A stretch of 33,699 nucleotides of DNA from JBEVJK01 sp040510195. GTDB taxonomy: Bacteria > Pseudomonadota > Alphaproteobacteria > Rhizobiales > Rhizobiaceae. This document shows positions 7,447-15,792 of this stretch, in pieces. The DNA lies in contig JBEVJK010000019.1 of the NCBI GenBank assembly GCA_040510195.1, forward strand, positions 1 through 33,699. The letters run 5' to 3'. Made by a program: the position numbers and the translations under genes. The notes beneath the pieces are model-generated. The model did not search any database, was not told where the DNA came from, and saw nothing but the letters and a program-made list of their open reading frames with translations. The number at the start of each line of letters is the position of its first letter. Within the stretch, counting starts at the first letter, position 1.

Positions 7447-7880
7447 GGACGGCGCTCGGAGAGGAAAAGGGTCCAGCGAGGCTGCTCCTGGGTGTCGACC
7501 TCGAAGAACGGCTCCGCAATGTGCCCGCGCTGCCAGCAGGCGTCGCTGCCGCGGATGCTGAAGCGGCGGCGTTCCACGCACATGTCCGTGGCGCCGTCCA
7601 GGATGGCTTGGCCGAACACGTCGGTGGCGTAGATGTAGACGAAGCGGTTGGTCAGCTCCTCGCGGACGACGTCGACGCACTGGTTGGCGCCGACGGTCCA
7701 CCAGCCGTCGGTCTGGAAGGCGGCGTCCACTTCCTGTCCCACGGCCACATTGACGACGTCGAGCGTCTGGTTGCAGACGGTAAACTCGGCCCGCGCCTCG
7801 TCGGTCGGCGCCAGAGTGGCCGCCAGTGCGGCCAAAGCGGGGGCCAGGAAGTCTGCGCAGGACCGCCGAAGACGAGGCAT
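7443..7880 (-). CDS. Secreted DUF1036 protein
   Basis: The 145-residue protein begins with a signal peptide (residues 1-31, ending DEARA) and then matches the DUF1036 pattern: FTVCNQTLDVVNVAVG, a DGWWTVGANQCV segment and YIYATDVFGQ. Four or five cysteines suggest a disulphide-stabilised periplasmic domain. The biochemical function of DUF1036 is unknown. It starts 12 bp after the kinase gene with AGGA as ribosome binding site, and its stop overlaps the start of the M23/SLT gene, so it is translationally coupled to the cell-wall enzyme. A partner or specificity factor for that enzyme is a reasonable inference. Confidence 0.8.
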   Translation of the reverse strand: MPRLRRSCADFLAPALAALAATLAPTDEARAEFTVCNQTLDVVNVAVGQEVDAAFQTDGWWTVGANQCVDVVREELTNRFVYIYATDVFGQAILDGATDMCVERRRFSIRGSDACWQRGHIAEPFFEVDTQEQPRWTLFLSERRP

Positions 7881-7892
7881 TGCCCGTCCTCC

Positions 7893-9869
7893 CTATCCGC
7901 CGAGCCGGAAATATTTGGCGGTCGCAGCGAAGTCCGGGCCCTTTTCGGCGATCTCGGCGAGGATCTTCGGCAGCACGACCGAGGCGGGGGTAGGGCCGGT
8001 GAGGGTGGCAGCGGCAAGCTCGCTCGGGCCGGTCAGCGCCAGGACGATCTGCGGCACGGCCTTGCCCGCCGCGCGGTCGGCGGGGCCAAGCCCGATCGGG
8101 ATCGAGAAGCTGGCCTTGCCGTCGCCTGTCAGCCGGAGAAACTTGGTCAGGTCGAAGGCCATGCCCTTGTGGTCGATGAGGAGCAGGCTGGCTTGCGTGC
8201 CGCCACGGGTCTCCAGCGTGCCGCTGACCGGCGAGCCGTCGGGAACCGCGGTGCGGTCGAGCGTCAGGTGAGGTGCCTTTGCCGTGCCTGCGCCGAGGGT
8301 GCCGAGCAGGCGCGTCACCTCGCACTGGGTCGCATCGATGGGCCGCACGTCGATGTCGGGCTCCTGGTCGAAGCGCGTCTTGAAGGCGGAAAGCAGCTCT
8401 TCGAAAGGCCGCGAGTCCGTACCGAAGCCCTCGATTTCCGTCGCCGAGTCGGTTGCCGAGATCGCCGTCGCGTAGAAGCAGTCGCCGCCGCGATAGGCTT
8501 TGAGCCAGGCGATGCGGTCAGCCGCCCCGTCGATCGCGCCTGCGGGCGGCGTCGAAGGCGTCGCCGGGCGCATGGCAACCTCTCCGCCTTGTGAGCCGGC
8601 CGGAGGCGGCTTCGGCGGCTCTGCAGGCAAGGCCGCCGGCGCCGGCTCGACTGCCGCAGGCGCGGCCGGCGCAAGCTTCGGAGGGACCGCCGCGGTCGCC
8701 GGCTCGGCGGGCTCGGGCGCCTGTTTGGGGGGTTCCGGGGTGGGCTCTCGGATCGCAACGGGCGGGGCTGACGGCTCCTCGGGAGCGGAGGCAAGGAAGC
8801 GACTGCCGACAAACGCCAGGAGGACAAGGGCCACCAGGGCGCCTCCCGCGAGAAGGAGGGGCACCAAGCGGCCACGGGCCGGCAGTGCGACCGGCGCCCG
8901 AGCTGCGCCGGCAGGCCGGGCCGAGCTAGGGGCCTTGGCATGCGGCAAGACATGCGCGGGCGAGGCGGCGTTTCCAGCGCGTGGCACGCGCGTATCCTGC
9001 GCGTCGGCCGACATGCCTTCGCGGGCCATTTCGGCCACTTCGGCCATGCTCGCCGGGCGGTCTGCCGGGTCGGGCTCGAGCATCGCCTCGATCAGCGGGC
9101 GCAGGTGGTGGTCGATGCCGGACAGGTCGGGGATGCTGCGCCGCTTGTCCAGCACCTCGAGCTGGGAGCCGCCCATGTCCAGGGGCTTGCCGACGAGGGC
9201 GGCCGCAAGCACCAGGCCGAGACTGTAGATGTCGGAGCGCTCGGTCACCTCGCTCCCATAGAGGCCGAGCTGCTCGGGCGAGACATAGTTGTACTTGCCG
9301 GCGAAGCGCCCGCCGATCAGCGTTTCGCCGCCGACGGTGCCCGAGCGGGCGATGCCGAAGTCGATGATCTTGGCGCGTTCGACCTTGCCGCCCGGGAGGA
9401 TGATGTTGTCCGGCGAGAGATCACGGTGGATGGCGCCGGCCTCGTGAACGGCGGAAAGGCCCGAGGCCAGCCGGAAGGCCAGGCGGCGCACCTCGTTCGG
9501 CGGCAACGCGCCGCGGCTGAGCACGTCGAACAGGGAGTCGCCGTCGACGAACTCCATGGCGAGGTAGGGGCGGCCGATGCCCGGGTCGATGGTGAAGACG
9601 TGGTAGTGCACGAGCGCGTCATGCGACAGGTGGCTGAGGATCCGCGCTTCCTTGCGGAACAGCGACAGGATCGTCTCGTCGCGGGCGAACTCCGGCAGCA
9701 CGATCTTGATGGCGACGCGGTCGCCGGAGTGGATGTTGTGCCCGAGATAGACTTCGCCCATGCCGCCCGAGGCGATGTGCTGGTCGAGCCGGTAGATGCC
9801 GCTGAGCTCGGTGCCGACCTCGGCCTTGCTCACGCGGGGCAGGAGGCGCGTCTTGTCTTCGGAGCTCAT
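7893..9869 (-). CDS. ppkA: Membrane Ser/Thr protein kinase, type VI PpkA-like
   Basis: The 658-residue protein has an N-terminal Hanks-type kinase domain (about 25-285), a Pro/Ala-rich juxtamembrane stretch, one membrane helix (335-356), a long Pro/Glu/Ala-rich linker (360-440) and a C-terminal extracytoplasmic domain (about 450-658). The kinase motifs are the glycine loop A33-S-G-G-M-G-E-V, ATP lysine K55, helix-C E74, catalytic H148-R-D150, N155, DFG 170-172 and SPE 197-199. The catalytic-loop lysine is replaced by serine (HRDLSPDN). The periplasmic domain could sense envelope state. Its ATG overlaps the stop of the PP2C gene by 4 bp. In type VI loci PpkA phosphorylates Fha or TssL to trigger assembly. 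The co-encoded TssL1 carries suitable threonines. PpkA is a functional analogy; overall similarity was not measured. Confidence 0.88.
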   Translation of the reverse strand: MSSEDKTRLLPRVSKAEVGTELSGIYRLDQHIASGGMGEVYLGHNIHSGDRVAIKIVLPEFARDETILSLFRKEARILSHLSHDALVHYHVFTIDPGIGRPYLAMEFVDGDSLFDVLSRGALPPNEVRRLAFRLASGLSAVHEAGAIHRDLSPDNIILPGGKVERAKIIDFGIARSGTVGGETLIGGRFAGKYNYVSPEQLGLYGSEVTERSDIYSLGLVLAAALVGKPLDMGGSQLEVLDKRRSIPDLSGIDHHLRPLIEAMLEPDPADRPASMAEVAEMAREGMSADAQDTRVPRAGNAASPAHVLPHAKAPSSARPAGAARAPVALPARGRLVPLLLAGGALVALVLLAFVGSRFLASAPEEPSAPPVAIREPTPEPPKQAPEPAEPATAAVPPKLAPAAPAAVEPAPAALPAEPPKPPPAGSQGGEVAMRPATPSTPPAGAIDGAADRIAWLKAYRGGDCFYATAISATDSATEIEGFGTDSRPFEELLSAFKTRFDQEPDIDVRPIDATQCEVTRLLGTLGAGTAKAPHLTLDRTAVPDGSPVSGTLETRGGTQASLLLIDHKGMAFDLTKFLRLTGDGKASFSIPIGLGPADRAAGKAVPQIVLALTGPSELAAATLTGPTPASVVLPKILAEIAEKGPDFAATAKYFRLGG

Positions 9870-10648
9870 TGCGTTTCGACGGCGGGGGCCGTCCTGTCGG
9901 AGCCACGCGAGCGGCCGTTCGCCGTGTCGCGGATGCGCACCAGGACGATGGTGACGTTGTCGGTGCCGCCGCGCTCCAGGACCTTGCCCAGGAGGCGCTC
10001 GCAGGCGTCCCGAGGTGGCGCGGCGACGACCGCCGCCTCGATCTCGGGGTCACTGACATGCGCGGTGAGCCCGTCAGTGCCGAGCACGAAGACGTCGCCG
10101 GGCATGATCTCGCCCTGCTGGAACTCCACCACGATCTCCTCGCCGACGCCGACCGCCCGGGTGATGACGTTCTTGCGTGGCCAGGTGAGGGCTTCGTCCG
10201 GGCTGATGATGCCGCGGTCGAGCAGCTCCTGGACCTCGGTGTGGTCGCGCGAGATCTGCGAGATGGCGCCGTTGCGAACCAGGTAGATGCGGCTGTCGCC
10301 CGACCAGAGGCAGGCGAAGCGGCCGTCGATCGCCAGCAGCGCGGCGATGGTCGAGCCGATCGTGACGCCCCGCTCGCGCGAGATGTCGCGGATCTGAGCA
10401 TGAGCGCGGCCAAGCCGATCCTCGAACCGCGCGCGCAGGTCGGGCGCCGAGGTGGCGACGCCGATCGTTCCGAGGTGGCGGACGATGGTGGCGGAGGCGA
10501 ACTCGCCGCCCTCGTGACCGCCCATGCCGTCGGCAACCAGCCAGAGCCCGCTCCCCGGCTCGACCAGGAAGCCGTCCTCGTTGTCCTGGCGGACGCAGCC
10601 GCGATGGCTGACGCCGTAGCTCTCGAAGGGAAGGGCCAAATCGTTCAA
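9866..10648 (-). CDS. pppA: PP2C-family Ser/Thr phosphatase, type VI PppA-like
   Basis: The 260-residue protein is a stand-alone cytoplasmic PP2C phosphatase. The metal-binding motifs are complete: RQDNEDGF (Asp25), LVADGMGGHEGG (Asp40/Gly41), the GDSR turn (117-120), VLGTDGLT (Asp192) and GGTDNVTIVLVRI (Asp230). It should remove phosphate added by the adjacent kinase. The start is TTG 10648: GGAGGC lies just upstream and the phosphatase fold begins about ten residues later, leaving no room for a later start. Its stop overlaps the kinase start (ATGA), tying the two opposing activities to one translation unit. Its TTG also overlaps the stop of a 52-codon frame that fills the gap after tssM. 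Confidence 0.9.
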   Translation of the reverse strand: MNDLALPFESYGVSHRGCVRQDNEDGFLVEPGSGLWLVADGMGGHEGGEFASATIVRHLGTIGVATSAPDLRARFEDRLGRAHAQIRDISRERGVTIGSTIAALLAIDGRFACLWSGDSRIYLVRNGAISQISRDHTEVQELLDRGIISPDEALTWPRKNVITRAVGVGEEIVVEFQQGEIMPGDVFVLGTDGLTAHVSDPEIEAAVVAAPPRDACERLLGKVLERGGTDNVTIVLVRIRDTANGRSRGSDRTAPAVETQ

Positions 10649-10803
10649 GGTGCCTCCAAGGCGCGCCGTCGCCGGCCGGCCCGACCGGACGACATGCGCC
10701 GGCTCCAGTCTGCCACAGCGTTGTCGATTAGAGAATCAGGATTCGGTCCGATGCCATGGGCGCAGGCCTGCGGGGGGCGAAGTCGGCGAAGCAGGAAGCC
10801 CAT
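10645..10803 (-). CDS. Possible 52-residue ORF between tssM and the phosphatase gene
   Basis: This frame starts with an ATG two bases after the tssM stop codon and ends with a TGA that overlaps the TTG start of the phosphatase gene, so it exactly bridges the two. The peptide (MGFLLRRLRPPQACAHG at the N-terminus, RRRRALEAP at the C-terminus) is basic and has no recognised domain. The perfect fit suggests either a small gene or a coupling leader that delivers ribosomes to the weak TTG start. Coding statistics cannot be separated from the high-GC background by eye, so confidence is low. Confidence 0.28.
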   Translation of the reverse strand: MGFLLRRLRPPQACAHGIGPNPDSLIDNAVADWSRRMSSGRAGRRRRALEAP

Positions 10804-10805
10804 CG

Positions 10806-13800
10806 TCACAGGCCCTTCGGACAGCTGAAGCCCGCCAGGGCGGGCAGCGAGAAAGGATTTTCGGGGCCGTTCACCTGGACGGAATAGACGACGTCGCGCC
10901 CGCCGACGACGAAACGCACCTGCAGCGTGTCGCCTTCGCGGGAGAAAGTGGCCGTGTCGAGCAGCCGCTTGAGGGCCCACGGTCCCTCGAACCGGACGAC
11001 CGACTGCCGACCCGGCAGCTCCGGCGTCAGGCTAAGCTGGGCGGCGCCCGACGCAAGGCCACCAGGCCAGTTGACGATCCCCGGCGAGCTGCCGGTCTGA
11101 TAGCTTTGGACCAGCTGGCCATTGACGTCGAGCAGGGCCATGTCGGCATCGCCGTTCAGCGAGAAGGGCGTGAAGGTGACGTTGACGGACGGGACCGAGC
11201 CGCCCATCGGAAAGAAGGCATCGCGGATCTCTGCGGCAAACTGGAAAGATTTCAAAGCCGAGGGGGACAGCTCGCGGCCCAGCCGCGTGTCCTGCCGCCA
11301 CTGCCAGCTGGCGCCGCTCATGTCGACGAGGGGCGCAAGCCGCTCGGCGAAGAAGCGGTCGAAGACACCGTTCGGGGCAAAAAGCTGCGCGAAATCGACC
11401 ATCTCGACGTCGCCGGCGTCGGCGGCGAAGGGAAAGCGGTTCTCGACCACCTGCTGACAGGTGTCGGCGAGGCCGGCCAGCGCCTCGTTCAGCTCGGCCT
11501 TGGACGCTTCCGCGGCGTCGCCCTCGAAGTCGTCGGCAGCGGCGTTGATCATGCGCGAGAGCGTGGGTGGCAGCCGCGAGGCGTTGGCACGCAAATTGGC
11601 GATCTGCAGCTGGAGGTTGGCGTTGGTTCGCTCGGCCTGGGCGGCGCCGGCCGCGCGCACCATGGTCTCGCCGATGTCGTGGAAATTCTGGACCAGCGCA
11701 TCGATCGGACGCCGCCCGGCCGGGCCGTCCACCAGCATCTGGAAGGGACGGAATTGCGCCTCGATCGAGGCACCCGGGACCATGCCGACGGGCGCGGCCA
11801 CCGCGGCGCCGGCCCGGGTCTGCGACTTGCGCGCCGGCGGCACGATGCCGATGCGGGCAAGGCCGTCGAGCCGCGCCTCGTCGGCCTCGCCCTCGGCTTC
11901 ACGGGCGAGCGCAGTTTCCCCGGCGACCGCCTCGAACAGACGGGCGATCGGCGATGCGGGGGCTCCGGCGGCAGAAAGCGCCAGATATTCGGGCTTGTCG
12001 GCCGTCATCGGCTTCAGCTTGAGCTTGTCCAGCCTGGCATTCCACACGGCGGCGAACTCTTTCGCGTAGCGATCGAGAAGGGCAGGCCCCAGAGTCTGCA
12101 GATCCTCTTCGCCCAGCTGGCCGCCGCCGGCGCCGACGACCCATTGGTCGGCCTCCAGCCGGTCCGCGATCCCGGCAAGTTCGCTCAGATACAGTCGGTC
12201 GAAGCCGGCGCGGGTGTAGAGGGCCGGCACCGTCAGCGAGGGCAAGCCGCTGCCGTCGACCGTTTCGAAGACGAGTTCCGCCTCCGGGCCGGCAAGATCC
12301 GCCAGGCGGAGGTCGGGTAGGGCTGCCGCGCGGCTCGACGAGGCGACCAGCGCCGAGGCCCGTTCGGCGACGCTCATGCGACCGAGCGAACGCTGGGCGG
12401 CCTCGACCAGCTGGCGATTCAGCGCAAAGGTCGGCTGGTAGCCGTCGTCCAGCGCCAACATGGCCCGCAGGTGACGCTCCAGGGCTTCACGGCCGTCGCG
12501 GTTCTGCGGGCCGGGGTAACGGTTGGCTTCCCAGTCCTGCCGCATGAAGGCGACGACCAGCTCATCGTCGGTCCTGGGCGCCATGCCGCCCAGCATCAGA
12601 TAGACCTTCAGGGTCTCGTAGAGGCCTGCCGGATCGCTCAGCCGGGCGGCGATGGTCTCTTCCAGCTGGACGAGCAGGCGGGAGCGCAGGAGCCGCTCCA
12701 GGGCTTCCCGGTATGCGGTCTCTCCGGCGGAAGCGAGCCGGTCGCGCTGGCCGAGCCCGAGCGTTTCGATCAGCGGCGCCGGCCGGTCGCGGGTGTCGTA
12801 ACCCGCCGGCAGGGCGCGCAGGAGCTCGAGCGGTCCGATCACGTTCTCGAGGTCGGCATCGGCCACCGTGGTGCTGGAGAGCAGCGGCGCGGCTGCCTGA
12901 CGGTAGCCGTCGAGCGCCGTCGAGGTCTCGGCAAGCAGCGCGCGGTTGGCGGAAAAGCCGAGCCACAGCACGCCGAGGGCCGCGCCGGCCAGCAGGACCA
13001 TGGCCGCGATGGCACCGCCGCGCAGCAGGGACGCGCGCCGCTCGGCGGCGCGGTCGCGCGTGACGAAGGGCGCCTCGGGAAAGATGACCTTGGTCAGCAG
13101 GTCGTGCAGGAAGAAGCTCTTGCCCTTGCCGGAGAGCGAATGGGTGGGCCGGTTGCCGAACTGGCGGCCGAGCGCGCCGATGACCTGGTCGATCGGCGTG
13201 CCCTCCTGGGTGCCGGAGGTGAAGTAGAAGCCGCGGAAGGTGGCCGGCTGCTCCTTGCCGGACGGCGCGAACAAGCCTTGCAGGAAGGCCGCCACGCGGC
13301 CCCTCAGCAATGCGAAGCGCGCCGGGAAGCCGAGGACGCCGATGCGGGCGGCCGGATCCGGCTCTTCTTCGAGCCGGTCCGGGAGCTCGGCGGCAAGCCG
13401 TGCGGCCAGGCGGTCGAACTCGGCAGGAACGGCCTTCGCTGACGCGGTGACGGCCTCGCCCGCCTCCACGGTCGAGCCCCAGACGGCGCGCCTCTGAGCC
13501 TCGTCCAGCCGGCCGAAATAGTCCATGAAGCCGGCCACCAGGTCGGCCTTGGTGAAGACGACATAGGCGGGCAGCTCCAGCCCCAGCACCTCGCGCACCT
13601 CGCGCAGCCGGGATCGGATGGCGCCGACATGCCGGTCGAGTGCCGGCTGGTCGAGGGTCATGAAATCCTGGAGGCTGATGGCGACGATGACGCCGTTGAG
13701 CGGCTGCCGCGGGCGGTGGCGCTTCAACAGCGAGAGGAAGGCCAGCCATCCCTTGCGATCGACGGTGGCGTCCGAATCCTGGGTGGTGTAGCGGCCGGCC

Positions 13801-14303
13801 GTGTCGATCAGCACGGCGTCCTCGGCGAACCACCAGTCGCAGAGCCGCGTGCCGCCGACCCCGGCGACCGGCTCGGCCGGGCCGGAACCGGCGAGCGGGA
13901 AATTCAGGCCGGAGTTGACGAGCGCCGTGGTCTTGCCGGCGCCGGGAGGGCCGATCACCACGTACCATGGCAGGGTGACCAGCGCGCTTCGCCTGCCGCG
14001 GGCGCGGGCAAGCAGCGCCACGGCCTCTTGCATGCGCGCCGACAGCGCCGGCTCGTCGTCGCTGCCGCCGTCGGGCTTGGCGATGGCCGAGCCCAGCATG
14101 TCGGCCGCCCGGCGGATGCGCCAGAGACGGAAGCCATAGTAGCCCGCGACCAGCGCCAGTGCGGTACCGACAATGGCGGCGCGCACCCCGATGGGCGCCA
14201 GCGGGCGACCGTCGGCAAAGCCGATCAGCGGGCCGGCGAACCAGACGGCCGCCGAAAAGCCGGCCAGCGCCGCCAGGCTGACGAGGCGGACCAGCCAGAT
14301 CAT
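10806..14303 (-). CDS. tssM: Type VI secretion membrane-complex protein TssM (IcmF), copy 1
   Basis: The 1165-residue protein is a full-length IcmF/TssM. Two N-terminal membrane helices (about 4-27 and 42-62) are followed by a cytoplasmic NTPase-like domain with Walker A GPPGAGKT (Lys124), a third helix near 425-446 and a large periplasmic region. The C-terminus ends FSCPKGL, like the FSCPQQI end of the second copy. TssM spans the inner membrane and reaches to the outer-membrane lipoprotein TssJ, which is not seen here. The ATG at 14303 is chosen because the first helix starts at once. It lies 22 bp after tssL copy 1. The frame is open upstream to 14618, but that overlaps the tssL coding region. 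Whether this copy serves the same apparatus as copy 2 cannot be decided from this window. Confidence 0.93.
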   Translation of the reverse strand: MIWLVRLVSLAALAGFSAAVWFAGPLIGFADGRPLAPIGVRAAIVGTALALVAGYYGFRLWRIRRAADMLGSAIAKPDGGSDDEPALSARMQEAVALLARARGRRSALVTLPWYVVIGPPGAGKTTALVNSGLNFPLAGSGPAEPVAGVGGTRLCDWWFAEDAVLIDTAGRYTTQDSDATVDRKGWLAFLSLLKRHRPRQPLNGVIVAISLQDFMTLDQPALDRHVGAIRSRLREVREVLGLELPAYVVFTKADLVAGFMDYFGRLDEAQRRAVWGSTVEAGEAVTASAKAVPAEFDRLAARLAAELPDRLEEEPDPAARIGVLGFPARFALLRGRVAAFLQGLFAPSGKEQPATFRGFYFTSGTQEGTPIDQVIGALGRQFGNRPTHSLSGKGKSFFLHDLLTKVIFPEAPFVTRDRAAERRASLLRGGAIAAMVLLAGAALGVLWLGFSANRALLAETSTALDGYRQAAAPLLSSTTVADADLENVIGPLELLRALPAGYDTRDRPAPLIETLGLGQRDRLASAGETAYREALERLLRSRLLVQLEETIAARLSDPAGLYETLKVYLMLGGMAPRTDDELVVAFMRQDWEANRYPGPQNRDGREALERHLRAMLALDDGYQPTFALNRQLVEAAQRSLGRMSVAERASALVASSSRAAALPDLRLADLAGPEAELVFETVDGSGLPSLTVPALYTRAGFDRLYLSELAGIADRLEADQWVVGAGGGQLGEEDLQTLGPALLDRYAKEFAAVWNARLDKLKLKPMTADKPEYLALSAAGAPASPIARLFEAVAGETALAREAEGEADEARLDGLARIGIVPPARKSQTRAGAAVAAPVGMVPGASIEAQFRPFQMLVDGPAGRRPIDALVQNFHDIGETMVRAAGAAQAERTNANLQLQIANLRANASRLPPTLSRMINAAADDFEGDAAEASKAELNEALAGLADTCQQVVENRFPFAADAGDVEMVDFAQLFAPNGVFDRFFAERLAPLVDMSGASWQWRQDTRLGRELSPSALKSFQFAAEIRDAFFPMGGSVPSVNVTFTPFSLNGDADMALLDVNGQLVQSYQTGSSPGIVNWPGGLASGAAQLSLTPELPGRQSVVRFEGPWALKRLLDTATFSREGDTLQVRFVVGGRDVVYSVQVNGPENPFSLPALAGFSCPKGL

Positions 14304-14325
14304 GAGCGGTCCGGTCGGAGAAGGG

Positions 14326-15759
14326 TCACAGCGTCTCCTCCCGCGGCAGGAGGAGGTCGACGCGACGGTTCTTGGCGCGTCCCTCGGGCGTTGCGTTGTC
14401 GGCGATCGGCTCGTCCTCGCCCTTGCCTTCGACCGTGAGGCGCGCGGCATCGCCGACACCGCCGGCCAGCGCCGCCTCGACCGCCTTGGCGCGCGCCACG
14501 GACAGATCGTAGTTGGACTTGAAGGGCCCGGAACGGCGCGGCTTGACGTTGTCGGTGTGGCCGACGATGCGGATGGTGCCCGGCTCCGGGCCGAGCGCTT
14601 CGGCGAGCCGTGCCGCAACGGGAGCGAATTCGGGCTTCAGCTCGGCCCTGCCGGACTCGAAGAGCAACGCATTGTCGATCTCGACGACGATGAAGTCGCC
14701 GCGCGCCTCGACGGAAACGCCGCCAGCATCGATCTCCGAGGCGAGGGCTGCGGCGATTCGTTCGAGCTGGGTGGACGGCCGCGGCGCCTCCTCCTCGGTC
14801 ATCGGCGCAAAATCGGCCCGCTCGATGGTCACCTGGGTGACCGGGTCGAGCGCCAGGACCGCTTCTGCCATGGCATCGGCCTCGTCGGTTGCCAGGCTGC
14901 GCACGAGGAAGAAACTGCCTGCGACCACGGCGACAAGCCCGGCCGCGATCGCCCAGAGCGGCACCCGCCTGCCGCCGCCGCCGGTGACGGCGGTGAGCCC
15001 CTGCCAGCGCGGCGAGATATCGGCGGCGGGTCGCGGGCGGTCGGCGCGCAGCGTCGCGTAGACGTCGCGGCGGATGCGTTCGAGCTGCGCGGCGTCTTGT
15101 GGCTGACCGCGATACCGGCCCTGATAGCCGAGCGACAGGCAGGCATGCATCAGCTCTATCACGTCGAGATGCGGTGCGGGCTCGGCGAGCACCTGGTTGA
15201 GCGCATTGAAGAAGCCTGTGCCGGCGGGCGGCGTTTCGAAGAAGCGCATGAGCATGGAGTGCGGACGCCAGGTCTCGCGCTGCCGCCCGGGCAGGTTCTC
15301 GACGATGTCGTCGGCGGTTTCGCAAAGCGCGTAGCGGGCGATGCGGACTTCCGCCTCGGGCACGCCGGCCGCGATTGCGGCGGCATCGAAGGCGGCGATC
15401 AGTCGCGACAGCTGGTCGGCAAGGGACGTCGTCGGGATTTGGCCTGGCACCAGCCGCAGCCGGCCGAGCGCGGTGAGGAGCGGGGCGGCTGCCGACAGCA
15501 ACGGGTTTGCCGCGTGAAAGCCTGCGCCCTCAGGCAGTTCGTCCACGGCTGCCGACAGGCCGCCCGGCTGGATGACCGTATGGCCGGCGCGGTCGGTTGG
15601 GGGGTCGGGGAGGCGCGGCGCGATGATCGTTCCGGTCGACGGCGCAAAGGGCGGCGCGGCGGAAGCCGGCGCGATCACCGTGGCATTGGGGTCGCGGCCT
15701 GCGCCAGGACGGATGACGGTCCTGCCGCCCAAACCGAACGGATCGTCCTTCGAACTCAT
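14326..15759 (-). CDS. tssL: Type VI membrane-complex protein TssL with OmpA extension, copy 1
   Basis: The 477-residue protein comprises an unstructured N-terminal tail (1-75), a DotU/TssL cytoplasmic domain (about 80-245), one membrane helix (about 268-289) and a periplasmic OmpA-like peptidoglycan-binding domain (about 345-477, with IVGHTDNVKP and KNRRVDLLL). The tail holds four T-[VI]-I-x-P motifs, with threonines at 14, 27, 44 and 61. In Agrobacterium, TssL Thr14 is phosphorylated by PpkA and then bound by Fha, so the matching residue number and the co-encoded kinase, phosphatase and FHA protein suggest the same switch. It is the second gene of the leftward operon, 33 bp after the caspase-like gene. 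Confidence 0.93.
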   Translation of the reverse strand: MSSKDDPFGLGGRTVIRPGAGRDPNATVIAPASAAPPFAPSTGTIIAPRLPDPPTDRAGHTVIQPGGLSAAVDELPEGAGFHAANPLLSAAAPLLTALGRLRLVPGQIPTTSLADQLSRLIAAFDAAAIAAGVPEAEVRIARYALCETADDIVENLPGRQRETWRPHSMLMRFFETPPAGTGFFNALNQVLAEPAPHLDVIELMHACLSLGYQGRYRGQPQDAAQLERIRRDVYATLRADRPRPAADISPRWQGLTAVTGGGGRRVPLWAIAAGLVAVVAGSFFLVRSLATDEADAMAEAVLALDPVTQVTIERADFAPMTEEEAPRPSTQLERIAAALASEIDAGGVSVEARGDFIVVEIDNALLFESGRAELKPEFAPVAARLAEALGPEPGTIRIVGHTDNVKPRRSGPFKSNYDLSVARAKAVEAALAGGVGDAARLTVEGKGEDEPIADNATPEGRAKNRRVDLLLPREETL

Positions 15760-15792
15760 CGTCCCGCGCAGCCCCCGGCGCCGGCGTTCAGC

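Noticed and set aside
5428..7632. 734-codon open frame on the plus strand opposite the M23/SLT and DUF1036 genes
   Set aside because: Antisense shadow of high-GC coding sequence: low-complexity Arg/Ala/Gly-rich product with no domain, while the minus strand carries complete enzyme motifs.
7447..8325. Upstream extension of the M23/SLT reading frame
   Set aside because: It overlaps DUF1036 and the kinase in another frame, and a coupled ATG at 7446 precedes the membrane helix directly.
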